The position numbers and the translations under genes were made by a program. Positions 45,101 to 52,300 of a stretch of 64,000 nucleotides of DNA are shown here, piece by piece. The stretch lies in assembly GCA_024655905.1 (NCBI GenBank), contig JANLFP010000003.1, positions 290,028 through 354,027 on the forward strand, in the 5' to 3' direction. Each line of letters opens with the position of its first letter. Position 1 is the stretch's first letter. A model generated the notes under the pieces. The model ran no database searches, was not told the origin of the DNA, and saw only the letters and a program-made list of their open reading frames with translations. This DNA is from Tepidanaerobacteraceae bacterium. Its GTDB lineage: Bacteria > Bacillota > Thermosediminibacteria > Thermosediminibacterales > Tepidanaerobacteraceae.

Positions 45101-45222
45101 TTATATGAGATTGCTGTTACACTTTGATTTTATAATAATTTCCGAACATATCCCTCCTGTATTACATCAAACTCGCCATTGTGTAATAACAGATTTCCGA
45201 TGCAAAATTTGTAATATAACAG
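45091..45222. promoter_or_regulatory. cluster of CTGTTA-type operator-like repeats
   Basis: CTGTTATACT (45091), CTGTTACACT (45114), CTGTATTACA (45157) forward, and GTGTAATAACAG (45181) and GTAATATAACAG (45211) reversed. The first overlaps the -10 box of the por promoter. Looks like a set of binding sites for one regulator; identity unknown. Confidence 0.45.
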
Positions 45223-45343
45223 ATTCTGCATATTTTTGCACGGTTTGTTTGGGAGGCTGGAAATGGTCGGAGTATTATTAATTTTTTTTAGGTACAATAT
45301 AAATATGCCATCAAATGCAAAACGAAGGGAGGATTTTTAAAAG

Positions 45344-45919
45344 ATGGAAAAAGTGCTTGAAGTCCGCTGGCACGCCAGGGGAGGCCAGGGAGCCAAAACG
45401 GCTGCACTCATGCTGGCGGAATCCATTGCCGAGATGGGGAAATACGTGCAGGGTTTTCCCGAATACGGACCAGAACGGATGGGTGCGCCCATTCTGGCTT
45501 TCAACAGGATAAGCGATAACCCCATTCATATCCATTCCAATGTTATAAATCCGCACATAGTAATAGTGCTGGATGCAACATTGCTGGGACCAAAAGTCAC
45601 CCAGGGGGTCCCCGACGACGGCATCTATATCGTCAATACCACGAAGACCCCGCAGCAGGTCAGGGGAATACTGAAAATCACCGGCGGGAAGATCTATACG
45701 GTGGATGCCAATCAGATATCTCTCGACACCATCGGCAGGGTTATCCCGAATACCCCGCTCATGGGTGCATTTGTCAGGGCTACACAGCTCATCCCTTATG
45801 AGGAGTTTATGGAGAATATGAAGGCCGAGCTGGCCAAAAAATTCAAGAAAAAGCCGGAGGTTATCGAAGGGAATCTGAAAGCGATTGAGAGGGCATATCA
45901 GGAGGTGAAGAGTGAATGA
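45344..45919 (+). CDS. porG: pyruvate:ferredoxin oxidoreductase, gamma subunit
   Basis: Gamma subunit of a four-subunit 2-oxoacid:ferredoxin oxidoreductase, 191 residues: EVRWHARGGQGAKTAALMLA (GGQG signature), FPEYGPERMGAPILAFNRIS and RVIPNTPLMGAFVRA. The complex turns pyruvate + CoA into acetyl-CoA + CO2 with reduced ferredoxin. ATG at 45344 behind AGGGAGG. The stop overlaps the start of the delta gene (ATGA). Confidence 0.95.
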   Translation: MEKVLEVRWHARGGQGAKTAALMLAESIAEMGKYVQGFPEYGPERMGAPILAFNRISDNPIHIHSNVINPHIVIVLDATLLGPKVTQGVPDDGIYIVNTTKTPQQVRGILKITGGKIYTVDANQISLDTIGRVIPNTPLMGAFVRATQLIPYEEFMENMKAELAKKFKKKPEVIEGNLKAIERAYQEVKSE

Positions 45920-46284
45920 CGCCGTTTAACAGAAATTTTGGACAGGGAAGAAATACGAAAGCTGTGCGCCTGGACATGAACTGGAAGGAGCTGACCAAAG
46001 CCGGAAACATATATGAACCCGGCAATGCAGCCACTTACGAAACCGGCGACTGGAGGACCATCAGGCCGGTGTGGAACAAGGACAGGTGCATTCACTGCCT
46101 GATATGCTGGCGCTACTGCCCCGATGCTTCAATTATATCCACCGATGGCAAATTCGATTCCTTCGATTATAAGCACTGCAAGGGCTGCGGAATTTGTGCC
46201 AGCGTGTGTCCCGTCCATGCCATCGACATGTTTTCCGAGGACGAGATAGATAGACGCGAGGAGGCGAGGAAAAATGAAGAATAA
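45916..46284 (+). CDS. porD: pyruvate:ferredoxin oxidoreductase, delta (ferredoxin) subunit
   Basis: A 122-residue iron-sulfur subunit with two [4Fe-4S] sites: CIHCLICWRYCPDASI and CKGCGICASVCPVHAI. It passes electrons from the thiamine-diphosphate centre to ferredoxin. Overlaps gamma by four bases and alpha by eleven. Confidence 0.95.
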   Translation: MTPFNRNFGQGRNTKAVRLDMNWKELTKAGNIYEPGNAATYETGDWRTIRPVWNKDRCIHCLICWRYCPDASIISTDGKFDSFDYKHCKGCGICASVCPVHAIDMFSEDEIDRREEARKNEE

Positions 46285-47455
46285 AGTCGCCATTACCGGA
46301 AATGAGGCGGTCGCCCAAGCCATGAAGCAGATAAACCCAGATGTGGTGGCGGCATACCCAATAACGCCGCAAACCGAGGTAGTACAGATATTTTCTTCCT
46401 TTGTTTCCAATGGACAGGTTGATACGGAGTTCGTTACCGTGGAAAGCGAGCACAGCGCAATGAGCGCGGCTATAGGTGCTTCTGCCGCCGGAGCCCGAGC
46501 CATGACGGCCACATCGAGCCAGGGCCTTGCTCTGATGTTTGAAATGGTTTATATAGCGTCATCCCTCAGGCTGCCAATCGTTTTTCCTGTGGTAAACCGT
46601 GCATTAAGCGGGCCTATCAATATTCACTGCGACCATAGTGATGCCATGGGTATCAAGGACTCCGGGGTTATTCAGCTCTTTTCCGAGAACGCCCAGGAAG
46701 CCTATGACAACATGATTCAGGCGGTCAGGATCGCCGAGCATCCGGATGTGCTCCTTCCGGTTTCGGTGAACTTTGACGGATTTATCACCAGCCATGCGCT
46801 GGATGTACTGGAAGTGCTCGATGATGATACGGTGAAGAGTTTTGTGGGCAGGTATCAGCCCGAAGAGTATCTTCTTGATGCAAAAAACCCCGTTTCCATG
46901 GGGAACTTCGACATGTACGACTTTTATTTTGAGCACAAACGCCAGCAGGTGGCTGCCATGGAAGCCGCCAAGAAGGTCATTGAAGAGGTCGGCAAAGAAT
47001 ATGAAGCAATTTCCGGCAGGAAATACGGGCTCATAGACGCCTACAGGCTGGAGGATGCCGAAATGGCGGTAGTGGTGCTCAATTCAGCTGCTGGCAGTGC
47101 CAAAGGCGTGGTGGATGAGCTCAGGGAAAAGGGGATGAAGGTAGGCGTGCTGAAGCCCAGGGCTTTCAGGCCGTTCCCCTTTGAAGCGGTGCAAGAAGCA
47201 TTGAAGAAAGTTAAAGCGGTGGCTGTGCTGGACAGGGCCGAAACCTTCTCGACGCTGGGCGGCCCCATGTTTGCCGATGTGAGGACGGCGCTTTATGATT
47301 TGAAAAATGACATAAAGGTAGTGAACTATGTATACGGTCTTGGCGGAAGGGATCTGAGGCTGGAGGATGTGGAAAAGGTTTTTGGCGATCTGGCTGATAT
47401 CATCAAGACCGGCAGAGCTGATAAATTCGTGAATTACCTTGGTTTAAGGGAATAG
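46274..47455 (+). CDS. porA: pyruvate:ferredoxin oxidoreductase, alpha subunit
   Basis: Alpha subunit, 393 residues, with the pyrimidine-binding N-terminal domain (AYPITPQTEVVQIFSSF, VESEHSAMSAAIGASAAGAR, TSSQGLALMFE) and the C-terminal domain (GKYGLIDAYRL-type segment, VGVLKPRAFRPFPFEAV). The sequence fits pyruvate rather than 2-ketoisovalerate or indolepyruvate enzymes, although substrate cannot be proved from sequence. Confidence 0.95.
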   Translation: MKNKVAITGNEAVAQAMKQINPDVVAAYPITPQTEVVQIFSSFVSNGQVDTEFVTVESEHSAMSAAIGASAAGARAMTATSSQGLALMFEMVYIASSLRLPIVFPVVNRALSGPINIHCDHSDAMGIKDSGVIQLFSENAQEAYDNMIQAVRIAEHPDVLLPVSVNFDGFITSHALDVLEVLDDDTVKSFVGRYQPEEYLLDAKNPVSMGNFDMYDFYFEHKRQQVAAMEAAKKVIEEVGKEYEAISGRKYGLIDAYRLEDAEMAVVVLNSAAGSAKGVVDELREKGMKVGVLKPRAFRPFPFEAVQEALKKVKAVAVLDRAETFSTLGGPMFADVRTALYDLKNDIKVVNYVYGLGGRDLRLEDVEKVFGDLADIIKTGRADKFVNYLGLRE

Positions 47456-47466
47456 GAGGTGCGAAT

Positions 47467-48411
47467 ATGGCTACATTGAAAGAACTCGCGAAAGTTGAAG
47501 AAAGATTCGTCGGGGGCCACAGGCTCTGCGCCGGATGCGGGCACGGTATTTCCGTCAGGATGGTTTTGAACGCCGCCGAAGATGCCAATGTGGTGGTGGG
47601 ATGCGCCACCGGCTGCCTGGAGGTGGCTTCCACCATATACCCCTACACCGCGTGGAACTGCTCGTTTATTCACAGCGCCTTTGAAAATGCAGGAGCCACC
47701 ATCGGAGGGGTGGAGGCGGCATACAAATCGCTGAAAAAGCAGGGCAAGCTGGATAAAGACTTTAAATTCGTGGCCTTCGGAGGCGACGGCGGGACATATG
47801 ACATAGGCTTCCAATCCCTTTCCGGCGCCATGGAGCGCGGCCACAACATAGTTTATGTCTGCCTTGACAATGAGGCTTATATGAATACCGGCATACAGCG
47901 TTCAAGTGCTACACCGATGGGGGCGGACACCACGACTAGCCCTGCCGGCAAGGTGGTGCCCGGCAAACAGCAGCCCCGCAAGGATTTGACCGCCATCATG
48001 GCCGCACACAACATACCCTATGCTGCGCAGACTGCAATAAGCAACTGGCAGGATGTGCACAGAAAGGCGAAAAAAGCCTTTGACGTGGAAGGCCCGGCTT
48101 TCATAAACATTCTGTCGCCCTGTCCCAGAGGCTGGAGGTACAATACTCCGGACATAGTGGAACTTGTGAAAGCAGCCGTGGAGACCCGTTTCTGGCCCAT
48201 GTATGAAGTGGAAAACGGCAAATGGAAGCTGAACTATAAGCCGAAGAAATACGTGCCCATCGAGGAATTCCTGAAGCCCCAGGGACGCTTCCGCCATCTT
48301 TTTGCTCCGGGCAACGAGCACATGATAAAAGCCATCCAGGAAGAAATCGATAACAGGTGGCTGGCGCTTCTCGAGCGCTGCGGCGAAACCCCGGAACTTC
48401 CCCCGAAATAA
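47467..48411 (+). CDS. porB: pyruvate:ferredoxin oxidoreductase, beta subunit
   Basis: Beta subunit, 314 residues, holding thiamine diphosphate: FGGDGGTYDIGFQSLSGAME and NEAYMNTGIQRS are the cofactor and Mg sites. CAGCGHGIS near the N-terminus and a later Cys (CPRGW) help bind a [4Fe-4S] cluster. ATG at 47467 behind GGAGGTGCG. Last gene of the operon, followed by a terminator at 48445. Confidence 0.96.
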   Translation: MATLKELAKVEERFVGGHRLCAGCGHGISVRMVLNAAEDANVVVGCATGCLEVASTIYPYTAWNCSFIHSAFENAGATIGGVEAAYKSLKKQGKLDKDFKFVAFGGDGGTYDIGFQSLSGAMERGHNIVYVCLDNEAYMNTGIQRSSATPMGADTTTSPAGKVVPGKQQPRKDLTAIMAAHNIPYAAQTAISNWQDVHRKAKKAFDVEGPAFINILSPCPRGWRYNTPDIVELVKAAVETRFWPMYEVENGKWKLNYKPKKYVPIEEFLKPQGRFRHLFAPGNEHMIKAIQEEIDNRWLALLERCGETPELPPK

Positions 48412-48444
48412 TCCCCAACAAAAATATAGTTTTGAGCGAGTAGA

Positions 48445-48482
48445 AGCCTTCTTGCACAATATCGCAGAAGGCTTTGCTTTAT
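48445..48482 (+). terminator. terminator after por operon
   Basis: AGCCTTCT and AGAAGGCT form an 8-bp stem with a 13-base loop, followed by TTGCTTTATTT. Confidence 0.7.
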
Positions 48483-48617
48483 TTGTTGCGGAACTGCCGA
48501 TTCGCTTTGAACCTGCTGATGCTGTGTCCTCTAGGTCAGCAGGTAACTTTTCGCCCCGAACACATATTATATTAATAAGAACAGCAATGAATCCTGATAT
48601 GCAAGGGGGAAAAGGAC

Positions 48618-49505
48618 ATGCGATATAAAATCGGCATTGCTCTGAGTGGTGGCGGAGTGCGGGGGGCGGTACACCTGGGGGTGCTGAAAGTTCTCGCCCA
48701 AAACGGCATCTATCCGGATATCATATCAGGCACCAGCGCCGGAAGCATCGCGGGAGCCATATATGCCGCGGGTATTGATATAGATAGTTTCGTGGAAAAA
48801 TTAAAGGATATCCAGGCATGGAAGATATTGGACCCCAGCTTCACTCCGGCTTATGTTCTGATGCTTATTTTCTATTACTGGACCAATAAGCCGATGGTGA
48901 TGTGGAGTGTTCCGGATGGACTCTTCAAAGGCGAAAAAATAGAATATTATCTAGATGATTTGCTGCAGAAGAAAAAATTTGATGAGCTGTGCATTCCGCT
49001 TTCCGTGGTTAGCGCCGACATAAACACAGGGGAAACCGTTGTTTTTTGCAGCAGAAAAAACATTCCCAGGAAAAAAATTCCCAATACTGTTTTTATCCCG
49101 GATGCAAAAGTATCCGAAGCGGTGAGGGCCAGCATTTCCCTGCCCGGGGTTTTTCTTCCTAAGAATATAAAAGGCCGCAAGCTGGTGGATGGCGGAATAA
49201 AAGACAATATTCCTGTAGACATATTGTATCATCAGAGGGCAAAAAAGGTGCTGGCGGTTGATTTGGGTGTAACAACTGGCCGGGGCAAAGCCGATTCAAT
49301 GCTGGAGATATTGATGGCATCTGTGGATATTATGGGTGATGAGCTTTCTTGCTATATCAGAAAAAATTATCCGGGATACTATCTTTACCCGGACTTAAAG
49401 GGAGTGGGGTATAGAGATTTCAGAAGAATTCCGGAGTTTGTGAAGTACGGAGAAGAAGTGGCATACAAGGCGTTGCCCGAGATAAGAAAATTTCTGGCAT
49501 CTTAA
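48618..49505 (+). CDS. patatin-like phospholipase (RssA/YlbK type)
   Basis: A 295-residue patatin-fold protein. Oxyanion loop GGGVRGAVHLGVL, nucleophile Ser in ISGTSAGSIAGA (GxSxG) and the catalytic Asp in LVDGGIKDNIP. Similar single-domain proteins in Firmicutes are predicted acyl hydrolases acting on membrane lipids. ATG at 48618 behind AAGGGGGAAAAGG. Single gene; substrate unknown. Confidence 0.93.
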   Translation: MRYKIGIALSGGGVRGAVHLGVLKVLAQNGIYPDIISGTSAGSIAGAIYAAGIDIDSFVEKLKDIQAWKILDPSFTPAYVLMLIFYYWTNKPMVMWSVPDGLFKGEKIEYYLDDLLQKKKFDELCIPLSVVSADINTGETVVFCSRKNIPRKKIPNTVFIPDAKVSEAVRASISLPGVFLPKNIKGRKLVDGGIKDNIPVDILYHQRAKKVLAVDLGVTTGRGKADSMLEILMASVDIMGDELSCYIRKNYPGYYLYPDLKGVGYRDFRRIPEFVKYGEEVAYKALPEIRKFLAS

Positions 49506-49511
49506 AAATAC

Positions 49512-49529
49512 AGCCTCTTTTGGCTATTT
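49512..49529 (-). terminator. weak minus-strand terminator
   Basis: Read on the minus strand, ATAGCC-AAAAGA-GGCTGT is followed by ATTTTTAAG. It lies directly after the small minus-strand frames at 49524-49632. Confidence 0.45.
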
Positions 49530-49632
49530 CTTCAGAATCCTGTGAATATATTCAACAGACACCGACAATAACCGGGCAATCGCCCTCGCAACTTTCGCAT
49601 GGGTTGTCAACTTTTTTAATTTCATAGAGCAT
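49524..49632 (-). CDS. small minus-strand gene: 26-residue Cys-rich peptide, or overlapping 33-residue basic peptide
   Basis: A GAAGGAGG SD (49639-49647) serves two overlapping frames. From ATG 49632 (seven bases away) a 26-residue peptide with four Cys (PCESCEGDCPVIVGVC) ends at 49552. From ATG 49625 a basic 33-residue helix-like peptide (MKLKKLTTHAKVARAIARLL, ending EYIHRILKK) ends at 49524. A terminator-like hairpin follows. The SD spacing favours the Cys-rich frame; the coding quality favours the second. One or both may be real. Confidence 0.4.
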
Positions 49633-49741
49633 CCCGTTTCCTCCTTCAGCTTTTTTTCCTGCATTTTTAGTATTGCGCAAGCGCATGCAAATATGCAAAA
49701 AAAATAAGCCTTAAGGCTAAAATGGGATGAAATATGTGTTT

Positions 49742-49855
49742 TCAGTGCTCCATATAGCCCGAATCATACAACAAATCCAGTATATAATCTTCAATGCTTT
49801 TTGCAGCTATGTCATCTCTTGAAATAATATTTGCGTCTTCAAAACGGATTTTCAC
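49742..49855 (-). CDS. small acidic 37-residue protein
   Basis: From GTG 49855 to TGA 49742 on the minus strand: KIRFEDANIISRDDIAAKSI then EDYILDLLYDSGYMEH. It has an excellent SD (AAAGGAGG, eight bases upstream) and a consensus promoter at 49902-49930. Acidic, no Cys, no membrane segment. Not recognised. The strong signals make it a credible small gene that length filters would miss. Confidence 0.65.
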   Translation of the reverse strand: MKIRFEDANIISRDDIAAKSIEDYILDLLYDSGYMEH

Positions 49856-49882
49856 GAAGTCCGCCTCCTTTTGAATAATTGT

Positions 49883-49930
49883 ATACATGTATCATGGTCT
49901 TATTATACACCAAAATTCAATTTGAGTCAA
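49883..49930 (-). promoter_or_regulatory. consensus promoter and palindrome for the 37-residue gene
   Basis: Minus strand: TTGACT (49925-49930), 17 bases, TATAAT (49902-49907). Just downstream of the start point is the palindrome ATACATGTAT (49883-49892), a possible repressor site. Confidence 0.75.
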
Positions 49931-50030
49931 CATAAATTAAAAATAATTTTTTCCAAAAGGAGATGAAGCATTTTTGTCGAATTAATACTCATGCTTATAA
50001 AATCTTTGTGGGGACCGGGGGAAACCTGGC

Positions 50031-51203
50031 ATGATTTGTCGATGCACGACAGCAAAACAATTAGCATTAATCGCATTATTTTTTGCAATACTATTTACTG
50101 CCGGATGCGGTCGGAGCGCGAAAAACATACCGCAGGTCTCGGAAAATGTTTATGAAAGCCTGAAAGAGCAGGATTTTTTCACACAGCCGTATCTGGCCCC
50201 GCAGGCGTATAATCCTCGGGTAGAAGTGAAAGGAATATATCTAACTGGGTGGAAAGCCGGGATTCCCGACGAATTGCAAAAGCTAGTAAAGCTGGTTGAT
50301 AATACGGAACTAAACGCCATGGTAATAGACATAAAGGACAATACAGGCCGGATCACTTACAAATCCTCGCTTCCTGCGGCGGAAAGGATTGGAGCGAACT
50401 CAAACCGCATCAAAGATATAGACGGGCTGCTTGATACTCTAAAAGAGCATGAAATTTATGCCATAGGGAGAATAGTGGTTTTTGAAGACCCGGTGCTTTC
50501 AAAAGCCCGTCCCGAACTGGCCGTAAAGAATAAAAACGGGGGAAACTGGGTTACTCGCAAGGGTCAAGGCTGGGTGGACCCTTACAACACGGAAGTATGG
50601 GATTATGTGGTATCCATAGCCGAAGAAGCTGCCGCCAAAGGCTTCAATGAAATACAGTTCGATTACGTGAGATTTCCATCCGACGGCGACCTGAACAATA
50701 TAGTATATCCCGCTTATAACGGGAATTCCAGGGTGTCTGCAATATCTTCTTTTCTGTCATATGCCAAAAAACGGCTTGAACCTTACGGGGTCTATGTCTC
50801 CGCAGATATTTTCGGGCTGGTGACCACGGCGGAAGACGACATGAAAATCGGGCAGCATCTGGAAGAGGTGGCCAAATCGGTAGACTACATCTGCCCGATG
50901 GTATATCCTTCACACTATGCCTCGGGTTCTTACGGCATTGAAAATCCGAACGCCTCCCCCTATGATACGGTATACAGAAGCCTTTCCCATGCAGTGGAAA
51001 GGCTGAAAAAGGTTGAAGGTTATAAGGCGGGGATACGCCCGTGGCTGCAGGACTTCACCCTCGGGCCGCCACCGTACGGCGATAGAGAAGTCAGGGCTCA
51101 GATAAAAGCCACTTACGATGCGGGACTTTCGGAATGGATATTGTGGGATCCAGCCAATACTTACACTGTGGCGGCGTTGAAGCAAGCTTCAGCTTATCAT
51201 TGA
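50031..51203 (+). CDS. DUF4015 putative glycoside-hydrolase-like lipoprotein
   Basis: A 390-residue lipoprotein (lipobox FTAGCGRS, Cys ~26) whose main domain is DUF4015, a TIM-barrel family related to GH13-like hydrolases: VKGIYLTGWKAG, AMVIDIKDNTGRITY, IGRIVVFEDPVL, GFNEIQFDYVRFPSDG (likely acidic active-site residues) and VDYICPMVYPSHYA. Located outside the membrane, probably acting on wall or surface glycans. ATG at 50031; a GGGGGAAACC region precedes. Substrate unknown. Confidence 0.88.
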   Translation: MICRCTTAKQLALIALFFAILFTAGCGRSAKNIPQVSENVYESLKEQDFFTQPYLAPQAYNPRVEVKGIYLTGWKAGIPDELQKLVKLVDNTELNAMVIDIKDNTGRITYKSSLPAAERIGANSNRIKDIDGLLDTLKEHEIYAIGRIVVFEDPVLSKARPELAVKNKNGGNWVTRKGQGWVDPYNTEVWDYVVSIAEEAAAKGFNEIQFDYVRFPSDGDLNNIVYPAYNGNSRVSAISSFLSYAKKRLEPYGVYVSADIFGLVTTAEDDMKIGQHLEEVAKSVDYICPMVYPSHYASGSYGIENPNASPYDTVYRSLSHAVERLKKVEGYKAGIRPWLQDFTLGPPPYGDREVRAQIKATYDAGLSEWILWDPANTYTVAALKQASAYH

Positions 51204-51277
51204 CTTTATTTCTAAAATGTTTTATACTGATAATGAAAAAGATAATGATTACTATTTTAAATGCGGAGGTGTGAAAA

Positions 51278-51403
51278 ATGTCAGTATTCAAATGCAGTGC
51301 CTGTGGTTACGAAAAGGAAAGCCGCTGCAAACCCAAAAAATGCCCCGAATGCGAAGCAAAAGATACTTTTGTGAAGGTGGAGGCCCCCAAGGAGGAAAAG
51401 TAA
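51278..51403 (+). CDS. small rubredoxin-like/zinc-ribbon protein
   Basis: A 41-residue protein, MSVFKCSACGYEKESRCKPK then KCPECEAKD: two CxxC knuckles plus an extra Cys, a rubredoxin-like or zinc-ribbon site. ATG at 51278 behind GCGGAGGTG. Seven bases upstream of perR, so it is in the same transcript; a peroxide-stress or metal-related role is plausible. The RCKPKKCPEC form is common in small clostridial proteins next to Fur-family genes. Confidence 0.8.
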   Translation: MSVFKCSACGYEKESRCKPKKCPECEAKDTFVKVEAPKEEK

Positions 51404-51409
51404 GAGTTC

Positions 51410-51826
51410 ATGAAGGATTTGATGCAGGAAGAAAAAAAGGGGTTTGTTCGCAAAACTCGGCAGCGGGAGCTGATTTTAAAGACACTGCGCAGCACCAATT
51501 CCCATCCCACCGCCGACTGGATTTATGAAAGGGTTAAAAAAGAAATGCCAAACATCAGTCTGGGTACCGTTTACAGAAACCTGGGGACCCTCAGGGAAAT
51601 GGGCGAAATTATGGAGCTCAACTACGGCAGCAAGTTCAGCCGCTTTGACGGAAACCCTGAGAATCACTACCATTTTGTTTGCACAAAATGCGGAAAAGTG
51701 ATGGATGTAGAAGGATGTTCCGTGGACAGAGAAGTGGATGAAATGGTTGCCCGGGAAAACAATGTGGAAGTTTTCTTTCACAGGATGGAGTTTTACGGCC
51801 TGTGCAGCGATTGCAAAGAAAAATGA
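51410..51826 (+). CDS. perR: PerR-type peroxide/metal regulator (Fur family)
   Basis: Fur-family repressor, 138 residues (or 134 from ATG 51422). Winged helix: HPTADWIYERVKKEMPNISL with GTVYRNLGTLREMGEI. Regulatory metal site: RFDGN, NHYHFVC and VMDVEG; the Asp 11 residues after the second His matches Asp104 of B. subtilis PerR, which separates PerR from Fur. Structural zinc: CTKCG and CSDC. It likely controls peroxide defence and probably itself. The stop codon is part of a GGGGACGGTTC repeat. Confidence 0.88.
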   Translation: MKDLMQEEKKGFVRKTRQRELILKTLRSTNSHPTADWIYERVKKEMPNISLGTVYRNLGTLREMGEIMELNYGSKFSRFDGNPENHYHFVCTKCGKVMDVEGCSVDREVDEMVARENNVEVFFHRMEFYGLCSDCKEK

Positions 51827-51887
51827 GTCAGGGGACGGTTCCCTGACTCATTATTTCATTTGAGTCAGGGGACGGTTCCGTGACTCA
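51824..51887. repeat. GGGGACGGTTC repeat, GAGTCA-arm type, two units
   Basis: TGAGTCAG-GGGACGGTTC-CCTGACTCA (51824-51850, arms pair perfectly) and a second unit at 51861-51887 with one changed base. The core is that of the other copies, but the arms are GAGTCA/TGACTC. Confidence 0.9.
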
Positions 51888-52300
51888 TTATTTGAGTGCG
51901 ACCGGCACTTACTTATTCAATAATTGAACCTTCGGACCATTATGCTGTGACGTCTCATGCGATGATGAGTCTTATGACTATTCAAGTTCTTTTAATATGT
52001 ATATTAATCGGTTAAAAAATGACAGAATTAGATAAGAATGGAGCATATAAATTGTATGAAGAAAATATCAGGAAACGGAATTATAGAGAATAAAAATAAC
52101 AGGGCACGTACCCTGTTGGAGTTGTGCGATTTGATATCCAATATATAGTGAGGTATAATAAGAATACTACCATATATGGTACCGGCGTTAGCTAGTTCGC
52201 TTATTGAAAAATCGGGTGTATTTGACGCTTGCAGTCAACAGGTTTGCTTTTGCTTTACATGCTCATATATAGCCTGTATTTTAGATGAAGGGGTGAGAAA
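51888..52300. other. gap between perR and nrdJ with element relics
   Basis: About 410 bases. CGACCGGCACTTACTTATTCAATAATTGAA and GGCGTTAGCTAGTTCGCTTATTGAAAA resemble degraded GTGCCAGGCAC elements. AACAGGG-CACGTA-CCCTGTT (52098-52117) is a hairpin without T-run. A 24-codon frame at 52019 is not convincing. No cobalamin riboswitch was recognised ahead of nrdJ. Confidence 0.5.

Noticed and set aside
45072..45281. 69-codon frame in the por upstream region
   Set aside because: Overlaps the promoter and operator-like repeats, no SD, composition unlike a protein gene.
52019..52093. 24-codon frame in the perR-nrdJ gap
   Set aside because: No SD, no recognised family, embedded in degraded repeat sequence.
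52100..52300. Cobalamin riboswitch ahead of nrdJ
   Set aside because: No B12-box-like core or long structured region was recognised; only degraded repeats are present.
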